From Colius striatus (lineage: Eukaryota; Chordata; Aves; Coliiformes; Coliidae): a stretch of 64,000 nucleotides of DNA. How positions within the stretch are numbered: the first letter of the stretch is position 1; every line of letters starts with the position of its first letter. The notes beneath the pieces were generated by a model that was not told the DNA's origin, did no database searches, and was given only the letters and a program-made list of their open reading frames with translations. This document shows, piece by piece, positions 43,446-55,799 of the stretch. The DNA is taken from the NCBI RefSeq assembly GCF_028858725.1, contig NC_084774.1, forward strand, positions 868,001 to 932,000. The letters run 5' to 3'. Both the position numbers and the translations under genes were made by a program.

Positions 43446-46400
43446 AAAGTGAAGATTTCTGCTATCACTCACATTGAGTAGGACTGATTTCTTCCCACCC
43501 AGCTGAGAATCGGACCCTGGGTTGATCGCCACATGAAGTAGGCTTCGAGCTGGTTTTTCAGGCTTCGAGCCTGGTTTCACACTTCTAGTCTGGTTCATTT
43601 TTCAGGCTTCGAGCCTGGTTTTCAGACTTTGAGTCTGGTTTTTAGGCCAAGGGCGGAAAACTTCGTGGCAGGGGGAGGCTTTGCTTACACCCACCGTGGG
43701 GGTTTCCTCTCATGACGGAGGTGGCTGTGCCTGGTCTGGCTGCCCCAACTCCTCACAGGCAGAGGGGAGAGACAGAGGAACCCACGCTTCTGTCAGCATC
43801 TAAAGCAGGCTGGTGGAGGCTGCTCCTGGGGCAGCCTGATTCTCACCACCCCAAGGGACATCTCTGTCTGAAACACCTGAAGGAGCGTAGAGCCTGCCCC
43901 GTGGGCATGGGAAGGGGCTGCGCTGCAGTACTTTGGCCAGGCTGCTGACGGTGCCCTCTCCCTGGGAGCCCATGTGCCCGTGTCCAGTTCCATCCTCACC
44001 CTGCTCTGCTGCTGCTGGGCACGAAGTTCAGCCCACTCAGTCGCCAGCTTCTGGTACTCCTCTGAGCACTTCTGCACCACCAACTGCTGCTCCGCCAGAA
44101 AAGTGCTCTGCAGAATGTCACAAGAGAGGGAGAGGCAAAGCACTGAGTCCCCTTTGCTGATGGATTTTTCTCCTTCAGCCCATCTCTGCCATCAAATATC
44201 AGGCAACACCCAGAAGCTGGTTCAAGCCCCCAGTGCTTGGGGTGAGCCCTGCTTGGAGAGCTCAGCCCCAAGCTTCCAGCTGCCAGGGGACCGCTCTGAT
44301 TGTGAGTCACTGCGCCTGGGGGTGGGCAGCCCAGAACCCGGCTCCTTCCTCCATCACACAGCGCACTGCAGCCCTGCTCACACTCGGGGCACACGTGAAC
44401 AGCACCTGGAGCTGTCTGTCCCACCTCACCTTGGCCCTCTCCAGCTCTGCTCGCTCCTTGGAGAGCTGCTGGCTCAGGACTTGCTGCCGCTCCTCCAGCG
44501 AGCGCTGCAGAGATCCCACTTGGCACTGCTCCGTCAGCGCCCTGCAGCGCTCCTGGGTTTGGACAGGGAGGAGAGACAGGGGCTGTTCCAGGCTCCTGGG
44601 ACAACACATACCTATCCCAAACCCAGACAGGAGGGCTGACTCGGGCAAAAGAGACAGCCTGGGCTCACCTGCTCCAGCTGCTGAGACTGCTCGCTCAGCC
44701 TGGCCTCCACTTTAGCAATCACGTCCTGGTGTCGTCTCTGTTCCTCCTCCATGTCCTTCTGCTGCTGCAACATCCTGTCTTGGAGCACTGCGCAGAGGGA
44801 GCAGCCGAGCCATGAGCAGCACGAGGTGGGAAGCCCTCTCTGCCCATACCATACTCACAGCGGAAGACCTGCATGCATTTGTGCTGCTCCCCTTCTGCAC
44901 ACCCCCAGGACCCCACTTCGTAACGGGGACACCCCGAGGTGTTCAGTGGCCGAGGCAGGCCAGGCTTTGCCAGCCTCGGCTCCCAGTCCCTGCCTGACTC
45001 AGGGCACCTTCTCCCCATTTGCTGGGTGCCTCCAGAGCCATTCCAGCACTGACAGATGGCTGACAGACGTACCCCTGAGCTGCTGTGCCCACGTGGCCAG
45101 CTCCTGGGAGGTGCTGTGGTGCTTGGCCTCCACCTTGTGCCAGAGCTCGTGCAGATCACTGGAGAACTTCTCCATCCGCTCGATGACGCCGTTCAGAGAC
45201 CTGCGGAGGAGAGCGAGGAGAAAGTCAACCCTGTGGCACACGCTTCACCTCACTGCGATGGAGGGGGAGATGTGGTGGGCCAAAGGCCAGGCAGTCCTGC
45301 CCTGCCCCTCTGTGGGTCACAGCAGAGTGGTGGGAAGACAGAGCTGCTGCTTAGGAGAGTACTGACAGAGAGCAAAGTGCTCAGCAGCCCTGTGAGAGGC
45401 AGCAGGGGGAAGAGGGGATGGGCTCTGTTGCCACAGCCCGAGGCTGGTTCCGCGGGGAACACCACGGCCAGGGGGCTGGTACCTGGTGTGTGACGTGGCG
45501 CTGGTCACCGCATCCACCTCCTGATCCTTCAGCCGCTGCAGCCGCCGCAGCTGCTCGTCGTAGTCCTGGCGCAGCTCCTGGATGGACGTCCTGCGGGACA
45601 CGGGTGAGGAGCCCACCACGGGCTGTCTCAAAGCCGTGCTCCCCGTGACAGGCACTGTGCAAGAGGCCTGGTCATGGTCATGGAGCTGAGTGGTGCCAGG
45701 AACTGAGCTGGCGTGGTGGGCTGTCACAGGGCACGCCCCTGACAGGCATCCACATTTGGCACGGACCACATGCAGGGCTTAAGGGCTTCTCTACCAAAAC
45801 CTGGCTTCTCATTGACCCAAACTACGTGCGACACCAGTGGCTCACTGGACTGAGTAAAAAGGTAAAACATTCACTCTGAAATGGTACCTCCAGCCACATC
45901 TCCCTGTGCCAACCTACAAAGCAAATCCCCATTCCAAAAGCCACTGAGCCACCCATAGCCCAGTGCCTCTCGAGCCTCCTTTCACCGCAGCCCCCAGGCT
46001 GTTCCCTGGTTCCTTTGCCAAGAGCAGGGCTACTAACCCCACGTGTGTGCTGCTCTCACCTCTGCAGCTCTTGCAGCCGCTTCACCTCCAGCGTGTGCTG
46101 CTGCTCCAGTGCTGCCAGCTGCTGCTGGTGCTGTGCCTGCAGCTCTGCCTGCGCCTGCTCCGCATCCTGGCTCTGCGACAGCAGCTGAGCCCTCAGCTGC
46201 TCCAGCTCCTGCCGCAGCCTCTCCTCCTGCCGCCCGTGGCTCTCCTCCAACACCTTCATTTGCCGCCTGCTTGTAGAGGTCACACCAAGGGAGAAGTGTT
46301 GCTCTCGTGGCAATACCTGGAGCTCTCCACCCAAAGTGCACGTGGGGATTCAGATCAGTGTTGCTGTGCACATGGGAAACATTCAGCCTCTCCACAGTCA

Positions 46401-49400
46401 GAGCCTCAAACCCTCCTGTTGCTGTTCAGTGCACTGCACTGGCTGGGGACATGCTGGCAAAGAGTTCCTCCAAACCTGTTCCTCCTCCTCACCATCCACC
46501 AGACAGTGTTGGTCAGAGTGGACTCCAACCTTGGTTGTTCACCTGTGGGGCTGCTCTCTGTCCCCACCAGGTCCACTCCGACGTGCCTCTGTGCCTGTCT
46601 TCAAGGATGGACTGGGGAAGCAGCCCAGCCCTCCCTACCTCAGAGGAGATGGCTGCAGGCAAGGATCTGACAGAGGAGGGGAGCACAGGCAAGAGCCTGG
46701 TACCTGTAGGGGCTCTCGAGAAGATCCAGGTTCTTCTGGTGCTGCTGCTGGAGACTCTCCAGCAACAGCCTCTGCTGTGTCCGCTCCACCTCAAGCATCT
46801 GGACCTGCCAGGCACCCGGGGAGAAGGTCCTTGTGCTGCTCCAGGGACACAGCTCCCACAGCAGCACTCACTCAGTGGCCATGGCTACTTCTGGACAGAG
46901 AGGTTTCTCCTCTCTCCCCTGTCACTCTGATGCCATTGGAGTGGACATGAGCCCTTCTCCTCCCGCTGTGTCACCCGTGGCCCCCTTCCAGCAGGTGACG
47001 GGGCTCACCTGGCTCTCCAGCTCTGCCACACGGGCCTGGGCGCTGACCAGAGCTGCCCGGCAGCCTGATGCATCCTCACAGAGCCGGGCAGTGCCATGCC
47101 CCGGCCTCCTCTCATGCAGCAAGCCCAGGCCTGAGGACTCTGTCTGTGGGGATGGAGAGGGAAGATCAAGGCCCTTCAGGATCCGTGGCTTTGTGGGGTG
47201 GCCATCAGCCCACACAGGAAGGCGTGTGTCTCACCTGCAGCTGTGGGGCAGCCTGGAGACGTGTCCTGGGTGTGGGAACCTGCAGAGACACAGGGCTGCT
47301 GTCAGGCAGGTCAAGTCCTGAGGGAACATTCTTCCTAGCCTGGGAGTGGTAATTCATACCCAGCTTACTGAGGCCCTTCCTCTACCCTTCCCCAGCCCAA
47401 CCCTGTTGCTGGCCTGGCTCCCTTCTGATGCTCAGCAGCCCCTATCCCAGACAAAATCATGTTGGGCTCCTCTTGCTGTGGGGGTAGATTCAAGGAGAAG
47501 GCCGGCAGCTCTCGGGGAGACAGCAGCTGTCCTGCCATGAAGGCAGGGCAAGAAGGCCCAGGCAGATGTGAAAAAGGGGCTTCAAAGACAAAGCAAGAGC
47601 TGCCCTCTCTGCCAAAGGCTCTGATGGCCCTCCAGTGCTCTAGAAACCATCTCCGAGTATCCTCACTACCATGCTGAGGAAGCCAATTCCTCTATCAACT
47701 GCAATCTCTGCTGTTAATATGACGTATATGTGCCTGGAGAAGTCTGTACATGCTGCTCAGGCAATGCAGCAGTGTCAACTGCTGTGATTTACAAAGCATC
47801 CACAGCACACGTGCTTTGGTTTGATAAATACTACTTGTGGTATCCCAGAGCTCTCCCAACACTTTCCCTCCATGAACCCAGGCTCCCATGGATGCACAGA
47901 GCTGGATGACGAGGAGTTGGCAGCAGAGGGCCATCAGCACAAGCCTGATCCTGCACCTCACAGGGCCACAGGCCCAGCAGACCTACCTGAGCAAGTGGGA
48001 CAGGGCCCTGCACCTCCTGCTCTCCTGGCAATAAGGCTGTAGAGGCTGAAAATGGAACAAGTCTGCCATTCAGACATGGCAACAGCAATCATCCCCTCCC
48101 AGAAGGACAAAGGTCTGGCTCTCCTGGGCAGAGTGAGAAGGGTCCTGCTCTGCTCTGGTGGGTGGTGATGGGGACAGAGGGTCAGGCAGGCCTGTCCATT
48201 CCTGCACCCCCACAATGCTGGCACTCTGCCCTGCAGAGAAAGGCTGAGGGCAAAGCATGGCTCCTCCTCCATCTCCATCACCTAGGCAGGAGGCTGAATC
48301 CTAAAAGAGTTGCTTTCAGTAGGCTCTGAACTGGTGCACAGCTTCAGCCCAGACACAGCACTAGTGGGACCAGCACGTGGGCAGGAAGAGGGAAGGGGGA
48401 AGAGAGAAAGGACAGCATGAACTCATGCCCACCAAGAGAAACCAAGTCTTTTGCAGCCCTCTGAAAGTCCAAAGGCAGCCCTGCAGAATTCAGTGTGCCC
48501 CAGCACCGTGTCTCCACCACACCACAAAAGGGGGATGGTGGGATCCTGCAGCGTGGCAACCTGCTCCCACACCGGCTGCTCAAAGCCTGGGCAGCAACTC
48601 CATGGCCAAGGGTAATGCTGTGCCTCCTGATTTGTACTTGTTTTGCAGGGCAGGGGGAGCCTCTCTGCATCCTGCTGCCCAAGCTGCACAATCCCAGGAA
48701 ACGCACCCAGGGCGCTGGTGTCTCCGGAGGGATCCTCCTTCTCAGCCTCCGACGCCTGAGTTGAGGCTCCTTTCGTGGTGCTGAGCCAGGGCACCGGCTG
48801 CCTGCAGGGGCAGAGACACAAGTGATGCACAGCAGGGAGAGGCACACAGATATTGCTCTGCTTGCCATTGAAGTTGAAAGCTTGGCTTTCCTAGTGCTCC
48901 AACAGACAAGAACCCAACCCACCTGCCGAGCTGCCCTCCCTCCTAGCTACAGAGGTCTCAGGCCCAAAGGGATCGCTGCTGGCTCCCAGCCCCCCCCACT
49001 CCCCCACTGCACACACGCAGCTGCTTTCTGCAGGACATCTGTCCCACGGAGGGTGCCCGAGAGCTGACCGAGGCCTTACCCAGAGCTGTCTGCACTGGCT
49101 GTGTCCTGCAGGGCAGCTGCCTGCTGTGGGGCTCCTGTGGAGGCGGCTGGATGGCTGCAGGCACAAACACCAGATGTGGAAGAGCTCAGGGAAGGCAAGA
49201 TCCTGTCCCCAACACCAATTCCTGCCTTGCAGCTGAAAGCCTCTGTCTCAAAACCTCCATCACTGCTGTTCCTACTCGTTTCATCCCCGCTCGCCCCAGA
49301 CAGCAGCAGCCCCAGCTAACACAGCCCTGCACATCACACACGGCTCTCTGCAATTCCCTTCTGAGCCCCATTCCAACGGCACAAGGCTCAACCTGTGCCG

Positions 49401-49613
49401 GTGTAAACTCAGCAGGAGGAGGCGGTGTGTCTGGAACTAGGAGGAATGAAGGGGAATGCAGACACCAACAAGGAACACAGCATGTGCTGTGGGGCTGTGC
49501 TCATCCAGGACAGCTCTGCAAGACCTGGGACAGTGGGTGCGATTCTGGCCACAACAGCAAGGTGAGCCTGGAGGGCTGCAGGCTGGATCAAGTAGGAGAA
49601 AACCCTGCGCTAA

Positions 49614-50081
49614 TACTCCACCCCAAGACAAACTAGCGCTTAAAACTAATGGCTTCAATCTGAGACGAGGCTTTGGGAGAGGTGCTGCTGGAGCAGCTAC
49701 ACGTGGAGCAAACGGGAGCAGCGTGGCCATCAACGGGACGTGGCTGGCGGGGCCAGGCCGTGCGACCGGGGCAGGGCTGGGGCGGCTCACGGCAGGGCTG
49801 CCCTTCGCTGCAGGCAGCGGCTCCCACTCACACCAATCCTCATCCTTCAGGCCCAGCCAGTCGGCTCCAGCCCCCCTGCCCCGCACCGTGCGCCTGCTGC
49901 CTGCAGGAGCAGCTTTGGGGTGCAGCTCTGCTTTCACTTGGCTGCTCGTGTCGCTTGAAAACCTGCCGCAAGGAGAAGCAGTTCCATCTGTGCCCGAGGG
50001 GCCCCGGGAACCCTGCCCCTGGGAGGGAGCCCTGCCTGCACGGGGACCCCAGGGCCCCTGCCTGCCCTGTCGCAGGGGCAG
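49614..50081 (-). repeat. FBF1 exon block, in-order copy with lost donor (right arm)
   Basis: Mirror of 3361-3828. It shows the same junction CACGTCCCG-TTGATGG that marks the 176-bp deletion, so both arms share this lesion. Confidence 0.85.
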
Positions 50082-51637
50082 TGTGCCTGGAGCTAGGGAC
50101 ACACACGCAGCACCACACCTGACAGACCGCCTCCTCGCCACTGGGCTCTTGGGTGTGGAGGCCACCGAGGACTTGTACACGCCAGACACATCATCTTTCC
50201 TCTTCCAGTCCTCTTCCTTCTCTGTTCAAACAAGCAGCCTTGACTCAATGCCCAGAGGAGCAACTGGGTGCAAAGACGCCAGCCCCCCTGCTCCTCTGCA
50301 GCTACATGTGGCGCCACACATTCCTCCCCACAGCCTTGTGGCTGGCATACCTCTAATGCAACCCCTTTGGCTCTCCTTCCACTTTTTGTTCCCAGATGAA
50401 GACATCCCCTGCTCATTCCCAATCAAGTTGTGAAGACAAAAGTAAAATCTCCCTCTAACCTTTCTCAGGACCTAACAGCTTCCCTGGGGCTTTAGCTCGT
50501 CCTTCTCCCAAGGAACCCCATTCCTCAGGACCTTTCACAGTTGTCTTCTCTGCTGCAGAACTGGGCTTTGATATCCCCAGGAGATCAGCTTCCAGGTCAT
50601 CCATATCCTGGGAAGCAAGGGGACAAGGATGGGAGCAGGGTGAGCACTGCTAAGGCCTCAGTGTCACTGCTCCCTTTGGAAGCTGATGCTGGAGGCCACG
50701 GCTGGAGGCACGGTGTGGGGAGAGGGAGGCATTTCCACACTCACCTTCAGGTTCTGCAGCAGATTCTCCGCGTCTGTGGCAGAGGCCCTGGGTCCCTGTG
50801 TGCCAGGGAGGGGAGAGATCAGAGATGAGCAGACTTTGGAAACTTCCCCCCCCTCACTCCAGCCCCTGCTTTTCCTTGGTTTATGAGGAAGAAGAGCACA
50901 TGACCACCTTTGGGTGCCCTTCTCACTCAAAACCTCCCTGTGCCTTGCTTCTGTTGCTGAGATTCTGCTGCCTCAGGGACAAGCATCAGGAAAACTCAAA
51001 GGCATTGATTTGGGCAAGCGTTCTTCTTACAACACTTTCCCTGAAGCGCACCCAGGAAGGCTGCAGCAGCACGTAATTCCTGGCACCTGGAAGCCTTTCT
51101 CCCCCCATCCACCCACTCCCCTGTCCCATCTTCCCCACTCCACAGCGATGCCACAGAGGGGTTACCTCTGTGGCACAGTCCATCTCCCATATCCCACTAC
51201 TGACTTGGACACAGGGAGATCAGGGGCAATCTTAGCCCAGCCCAGTCCCAGCCCTTGACACACTTGGGCTCTCTCCTGAAATCTGGACTCACCCCTGCAG
51301 CTTTGCTGTCCTCTGCAGAGAGCTTGCTGAAGAAATCATCCCCTAGAACAGAGCTGTGACACAAGCCTGAGTGTTAGCAGCACCACACGTCAGCTCAGCA
51401 AGAGTGTCCTAAGGACAGCCAGGCCAGGCAGTGGGAAATGGAGAGAGCACACGGCCACACCACGGCAGCCGCATCACAAAACATACAATGAGGCTCAAAT
51501 AGCACTGGGATAAAAGACTGCAGTGCTGGGACTACTGCATTTAAGCAAGGAGCCGTTCAAAGCGAGATTTACAGCAGATGTAGCGGGTTGGCGGCACCCA
51601 GCTCTTGCTACACAGCTTCAGGTGCTGGGCTCCCAGG

Positions 51638-52278
51638 GCTCCACCCCAAGACAAACTAGTGCTTAAAACTAATGGCCTCAATCTGAGACGAGGCTTTGGG
51701 AGAGGTGCTGCTGGAGCAGCTACACGTGGAGCAAACGGGAGCAGCGTGGCCATCAACTGTGCCTTTACCTGACAGCAGGACGGGGATGCAGCCTTTCCCC
51801 TGGGGCCTCCGAGGCCTCGGCATTCCTCTCCTGGGCCTTGGCCTGCGCTTGGGCTTTCTTGCGAGCCAAGGCAGCGATCAGCCAGTCCTCCTCCTCCAGC
51901 GGGGCCGCTTTAGCCGCTGCCTCCTCTGCAGCCGGGACGTGGCTGGCGGGGCCAGGCCGTGCGGCCGGGGCAGGGCTGGGGCGGCTCACGGCAGGGCTGC
52001 CCTTCGCTGCAGGCAGCGGCTCCCACTCACACCAATCCTCATCCTTCAGGCCCAGCCAGTCGGCTCCAGCCCCCCTGCCCCGCACCGTGCGCCTGCTGCC
52101 TGCAGGAGCAGCTTTGGGGTGCAGCTCTGCTTTCACTTGGCTGCTCATGTCGCTTGAAAACCTGCCGCAAGGAGAAGTAGTTCCATCTGTGCCCGAGGGG
52201 CCCCGGGAACCCTGCCCCTGGGAGGGAGCCCTGCCTGCAAGGGGACCCCAGGGCCCCTGCCTGCCCTGTCGGAGGGGC
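51638..52278 (-). repeat. FBF1 exon block, complete ectopic copy (right arm)
   Basis: Mirror of 1164-1804. It keeps the complete exon and donor. Confidence 0.85.
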
Positions 52279-53220
52279 AGATCTACAGATTGGGTACAGG
52301 GAAGCACACGAGTGTACGTGCCTCTCAGACTTTCCCTGGGTGTTTTAGCCTACAGAGAAAGACAAATTCCCACATTAGAATATCAACCAGGTCTCATCTG
52401 GACTTCCCCAAAACATATTTAAGCCACAGGTAGCTTTCTCCTGAACAGCCCATGAGCAACACTGAAGCCCTCTTCCTACCCACACTGTCTGGGAAACAGC
52501 ATATGAAACCAGGGGCACCACAGACATATTGGCAACTTCAGAAACACCAGTGTGCACAGCCTCTCCTGACTGACAGCTGGGCAAAAGCCTCCAGCCCTTG
52601 GCATCACTTATGCCTCCAAACAGAGGTACCAGAGGTTGCTCTCATGGCCAGTGACACTTTCCTGCAACCGATCTCCCTCTCCTGCTCAGGGCCCCTCTGC
52701 AGCCTGCCAGCCTGGCTCCAAGGCACTCCAAACAAAGCTTCAGCTGAATCTTCAAAACCACCCCACACTCCCCAAAGCAGTCTCGAGCTCCTGCAGTGGT
52801 TTGCATGGCAAACATTACACTGACATTAAGCTCTGCAAAATACCCTGAGAGGCAGCAAGCGCCACCCGCACTGTCCCTCGAGTGCTGACCCAAGCAGAGC
52901 CCATTGGGCTCCCGCTCTGCCCAAAGCCTGGTGATCACCTGGGGGAGGAGGCAAGCAGAAGAGGAAGGAGGGAAGAAAACCTCATCTCCTTGGGTCTGGA
53001 GCACCCACGGGATCCCAAATAAGTGGGACAACTGAACAACACAAGGAGGGAATGAACAATTCTAAAGACTGCAAAGGAGCAATGCTCAGTGTCACTGCTC
53101 ATTGCCTGCAGCCTAATGCTCAGCCCAGTGCCCAGCCCCATGTCCAGCCCAGTGCCCAGCCCAGTGCTCACCTGATGCTGACTCGAGCTCAGATGGAGAT
53201 CAGATGAGCCTCAGATGATC

Positions 53221-54110
53221 CTTGGCCTGGAGCTCAGATGGACCTCAACCCGGAGCTCAGAGGGAACTAAGCCTGGAGCTCAAAGGAAGCTCAGACAGAC
53301 CTCAGCCCAGAGCTCAGAGGGAGCTCAGCCAGGAGCTCAGAGGGAGCTCAGCCTGGAGCTCAGACAGACCTCAGCCCAGAGCTTATGGGGAGCTCTGCCA
53401 GGAGCTCAGGGGGAGCTCAGAGGGACCTCAGCAGAGATCTCCAACTGAGCTCAGACGGACCTCAGCCCAGAGCTCAGACGGACCTCAACCCGGAGCTAAG
53501 ACGGACCTCAGCCCAGAGCTCAGATGGACCTCAGCCTGGAGCTCAAACGAAGCTCAGACAGACCTCAGCCCAGAGCTCAGAGGGAGCTCAGCCAGGAGCT
53601 CAGGGGGAGCTCAGACGGACCTCAGCCCGGAGCTCAGCCCAGAGCTCAGAGAGAGGTCAGCCAGACCTCAGCCTGGAGCTCAGCCCGGAGCTCAGAGGGA
53701 ACTCAGCCCGGAGCTCAGCCCGGAGCTCAGGGGGAGCTCAGACGGACCTCAGCCCGGAGCTCAGCCCGGAGCTCAGAGGGAACTTAGCCCGGAGCTCAGC
53801 CCGGAGCTCAGGAGGAGCTCAGACGGACCTCAGCCCAGAGCTCAGAGGGAACTCAGTCCGGAGCTCAGAGGGAGCTCAGACGGACCTCAGCCCGGAGCTC
53901 AGCCCAGAGCTCAGAGGGACCACAGACTGGAGCTCAGACAGACCTCAGCCTGGAGCTCAGACAGACCTCAGCCCGGAGCTCAGGGGGAGCTCAGCCCGGA
54001 GCTCAGACGAAGTTCAGTAGAAGCTCAGTCGCAGCTCGCTGGGAGCTCCGACGAAGCTCGGCCGGGGCTCAGCCGCGGCTCGCCGGGAGCTCGGACGAAG
54101 CTCGGCCGGA
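53221..54110. repeat. GAGCTC minisatellite in FBF1 intron 1
   Basis: About 75 units of 11 or 12 bp, consensus GGAGCTCAGMC(C), with a GGACCTCAGCCC variant every three to five units. Nearly every unit carries a SacI site. It starts directly inside the first intron of the right FBF1 copy and ends where similarity to the left arm leaves the window. Toward 54000-54110 the units become CpG-rich (GGAGCTCGGACGAAGCTCGG) and merge with the promoter island. Confidence 0.9.
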
Positions 54111-54116
54111 CTCACC

Positions 54117-54250
54117 CGCCGCTCGCCGCCACCGGCTCCAACGGCCGTTCCCGCGCGCCCGGGCGCCGGCGTGTGACGTCACCGCGACGCCGGGCGGGCT
54201 GGCTCCGCCCCCTTGCGGCGGCTGGGCCGAGTTAACCCCATCGCCGCCAA
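54117..54250 (-). promoter_or_regulatory. CpG-island promoter of FBF1 (right copy) with CRE and GC boxes
   Basis: Dense CpG sequence with a perfect palindromic CRE, TGACGTCA, at 54174-54181, GGGCGG at 54192-54197 and CCGCCCCC at 54205-54212. Transcription on the minus strand would give a GC-rich first exon ending at 54116 before GTGAGT. CREB/CREM-type sites are typical of ciliary and testis-expressed genes (known for the class, inferred here). Confidence 0.75.
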
Positions 54251-54746
54251 ACCCAAGCCACGCTCCCACCTTTGTCCTGCACCAGCTGCGTCTGCCCGCT
54301 TCACACACGCTGCTTACGCCCGCTTCCCTGCCACTGAGATCTAGGCACACGGATACGCACAGACACTGTCCCCTCAGGCCGTGGCCAGTCCTCTGCCCTG
54401 GCTGCTGGGTTGATTTAGCCCATGGCTTCAGGGCTCCGTCTGTCACAGCCGTCTCTCAGGTTTCTGCTCCGATGACATCAACCCGCTGCTTCGGTTCCTC
54501 TGCCCTCAGCTCGCTGCGTCTCCTGCATCGGGTCACCCCTTTCTGAAGAGCGCACTCGGGGCAAAGGATGCCCAGAAAACACACGAGGCAGAACAGCAGA
54601 GTCACGGGAACACCAAGGCAGGAGGCGCTTGTTGAATCGGAGCCACACGGCCACAACTGGACACCCTCAGAGATCAATTGCTCTTGCACCAGCACCTCCT
54701 GCTCCCACGAGGGGGGCAAAGATACAAGGATGAAGCCAGTGAGCAC
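54251..54746. other. No gene seen upstream of the FBF1 promoter
   Basis: No supported exon. The divergent strand has no clear first exon either. Confidence 0.4.
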
Positions 54747-55090
54747 GGCCCCTCCTGACTGACAGCTGGGCAAACGCCTCCAGTCCCTGGCATCACTTAG
54801 GCCTCCAAACAGAGGCACCGGAACATCCTAGTTGGCTTTCCCAGGCCTGCCTCCGTAGCTTATCACACCACGGCAGTGTCCCAGCCTTCCCCTGCTCCAA
54901 CAAGGCCGTTTGCAGATTCTGCCGGCCTCCACGTCAGGATGCAGAGGCATCTGACACTGCTGATCACAGCCACGCCAAGCTCCTCCCTGCAGGGAGAGGA
55001 GGAGTTCCCGATCTGCTCTTATGGCCGGTGACTTCCCTGCAACACGTTTCCCTCAGGGCCCCTCTGCAGCCTGCCAGGCTGGCTCCGACC
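54747..55090 (-). repeat. Diverged relic of the FBF1 5' intron beyond its promoter
   Basis: 54747-54830 matches 52560-52630 (CTCCTGACTGACAGCTGGGC, GGCATCACTTA.GCCTCCAAA), and 55015-55085 matches 52640-52720 (GCCCCTCTGCAGCCTGCCAG). The order and orientation are the same, but divergence is much higher than between the palindrome arms. It marks an older tandem duplication of the FBF1 start. Confidence 0.7.
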
Positions 55091-55247
55091 TCTCCACTGC
55101 TCTCTTCTATATCCTGTGGCTGGAAATGAGACACGAGCACTAGAGCTGAGGTGAGCTTCTCCTCCTGCAGCACCCTGGTAGCCAACTATTTCCCCACATC
55201 ACCCTCGAGTCTGGCACTTTTATAACAGAAATAGAAAAGGAAGTCAC

Positions 55248-55790
55248 AGGTTCCTAGAATAGTAGGGGCTGGAAGGGCCCTGCAGAGCTGCTCCAGCCCC
55301 AGCCCCTTCTCCAGCAGCTTCCCCTGGCTCAGGGGGCACAGGAACGTGTCCAGGTGCGGTTGGAAACCTCCCGAGAAGGAGCCTCCGCACCCTCCCTGGG
55401 CAGCCTGGGCCAGGGCTCCCTCCCCTCAGCACCAAAGGAGTTTCTGCTCCTGTGCCAGTGGAACTTGCTGTGTTCCAGCTTGTACCCATTTCCCCTTGTC
55501 CTGTCACTGGGCACTACAGAAAAAAGTGTTGCCCCATTCTCCTGACATCCACCTTTTAAATACTTGTGAGTGTTGATGAAGTGCCCCCTCAGCCTTCCCT
55601 TCTCCAGACTGAACAGTCCCAGGTCCCGCTGCCTTTCGTCATCACACACGTGTTCCATCCCCTCAGCATCTTGGGAGCCCTGCATTGGCCTCTCTCCAGC
55701 AGTTCCCTCTCTCTCTTGAGCCGGGGAGCTCAGAAGTGGACACAGGGCTCCAAATGAGGCCTTACCAGGGCAGAGGAGAGGAGGAGGAGA
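55248..55790 (-). mobile_element. CR1 LINE 3' fragment, minus
   Basis: Begins TAGAATAGTAGGGGCTGGAA (reverse of the CR1 tail) and continues through CACCCTCCCTGGGCAGCCTG, GTCCTGTCACTGGGCACTAC and CTTCTCCAGACTGAACAG to the RT C-terminal region near 55780. One long minus frame (55329-55820) is the CR1 ORF2 end, with breaks. Confidence 0.92.
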
Positions 55791-55799
55791 CCCTCCCTC

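Larger units (their letters stand above)
43446..53441 (-). repeat. Right arm of the ~10-kb inverted repeat
   Basis: Reverse complement of 1-10036. The inner edge at 43446 is the first base of AAAGTG, the remnant of the LTR's AATAAAGTG, joined to unrelated sequence on the EHMT side. It includes only the downstream part of the LTR (43446 to about 43473), the hairpin array and FBF1 up to exon 44107-44000. Relative to the left arm it lacks 21 bp near 44330. Confidence 0.96.
44000..54116 (-). pseudogene. FBF1: FBF1-like gene, right copy: promoter to coiled-coil exons, 3' end missing
   Basis: Mirror of the left copy. A non-coding first exon ends at 54116 with a GTGAGT donor. Then come the exons that pair with left positions by x = 53442 minus left coordinate: for example 51342-51293 (DDFFSKLSAED), 50607-50460 (DMDDLEADLLG), 46269-46060 and 44107-44000. 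The last five left exons (10853-12698) have no counterpart because the arm ends at 43446. The protein would lose its C-terminal coiled coil and the FLENEEFYLESL end. The same exon-block duplication and donor loss as in the left copy are present. With an intact promoter it may be transcribed into the EHMT-like segment, which lies downstream on the same strand. Confidence 0.82.

Noticed and set aside
42582-43598. 338-codon minus frame across the palindrome edge
   Set aside because: It runs through the EHMT exon in the wrong frame and across the junction; no domain is seen.
53222-54235. 337-codon open frame with ELSPELRGSS repeats
   Set aside because: It is the translation of the GAGCTC minisatellite and the FBF1 promoter on the strand opposite to FBF1; three frames are open because the unit lacks stops.
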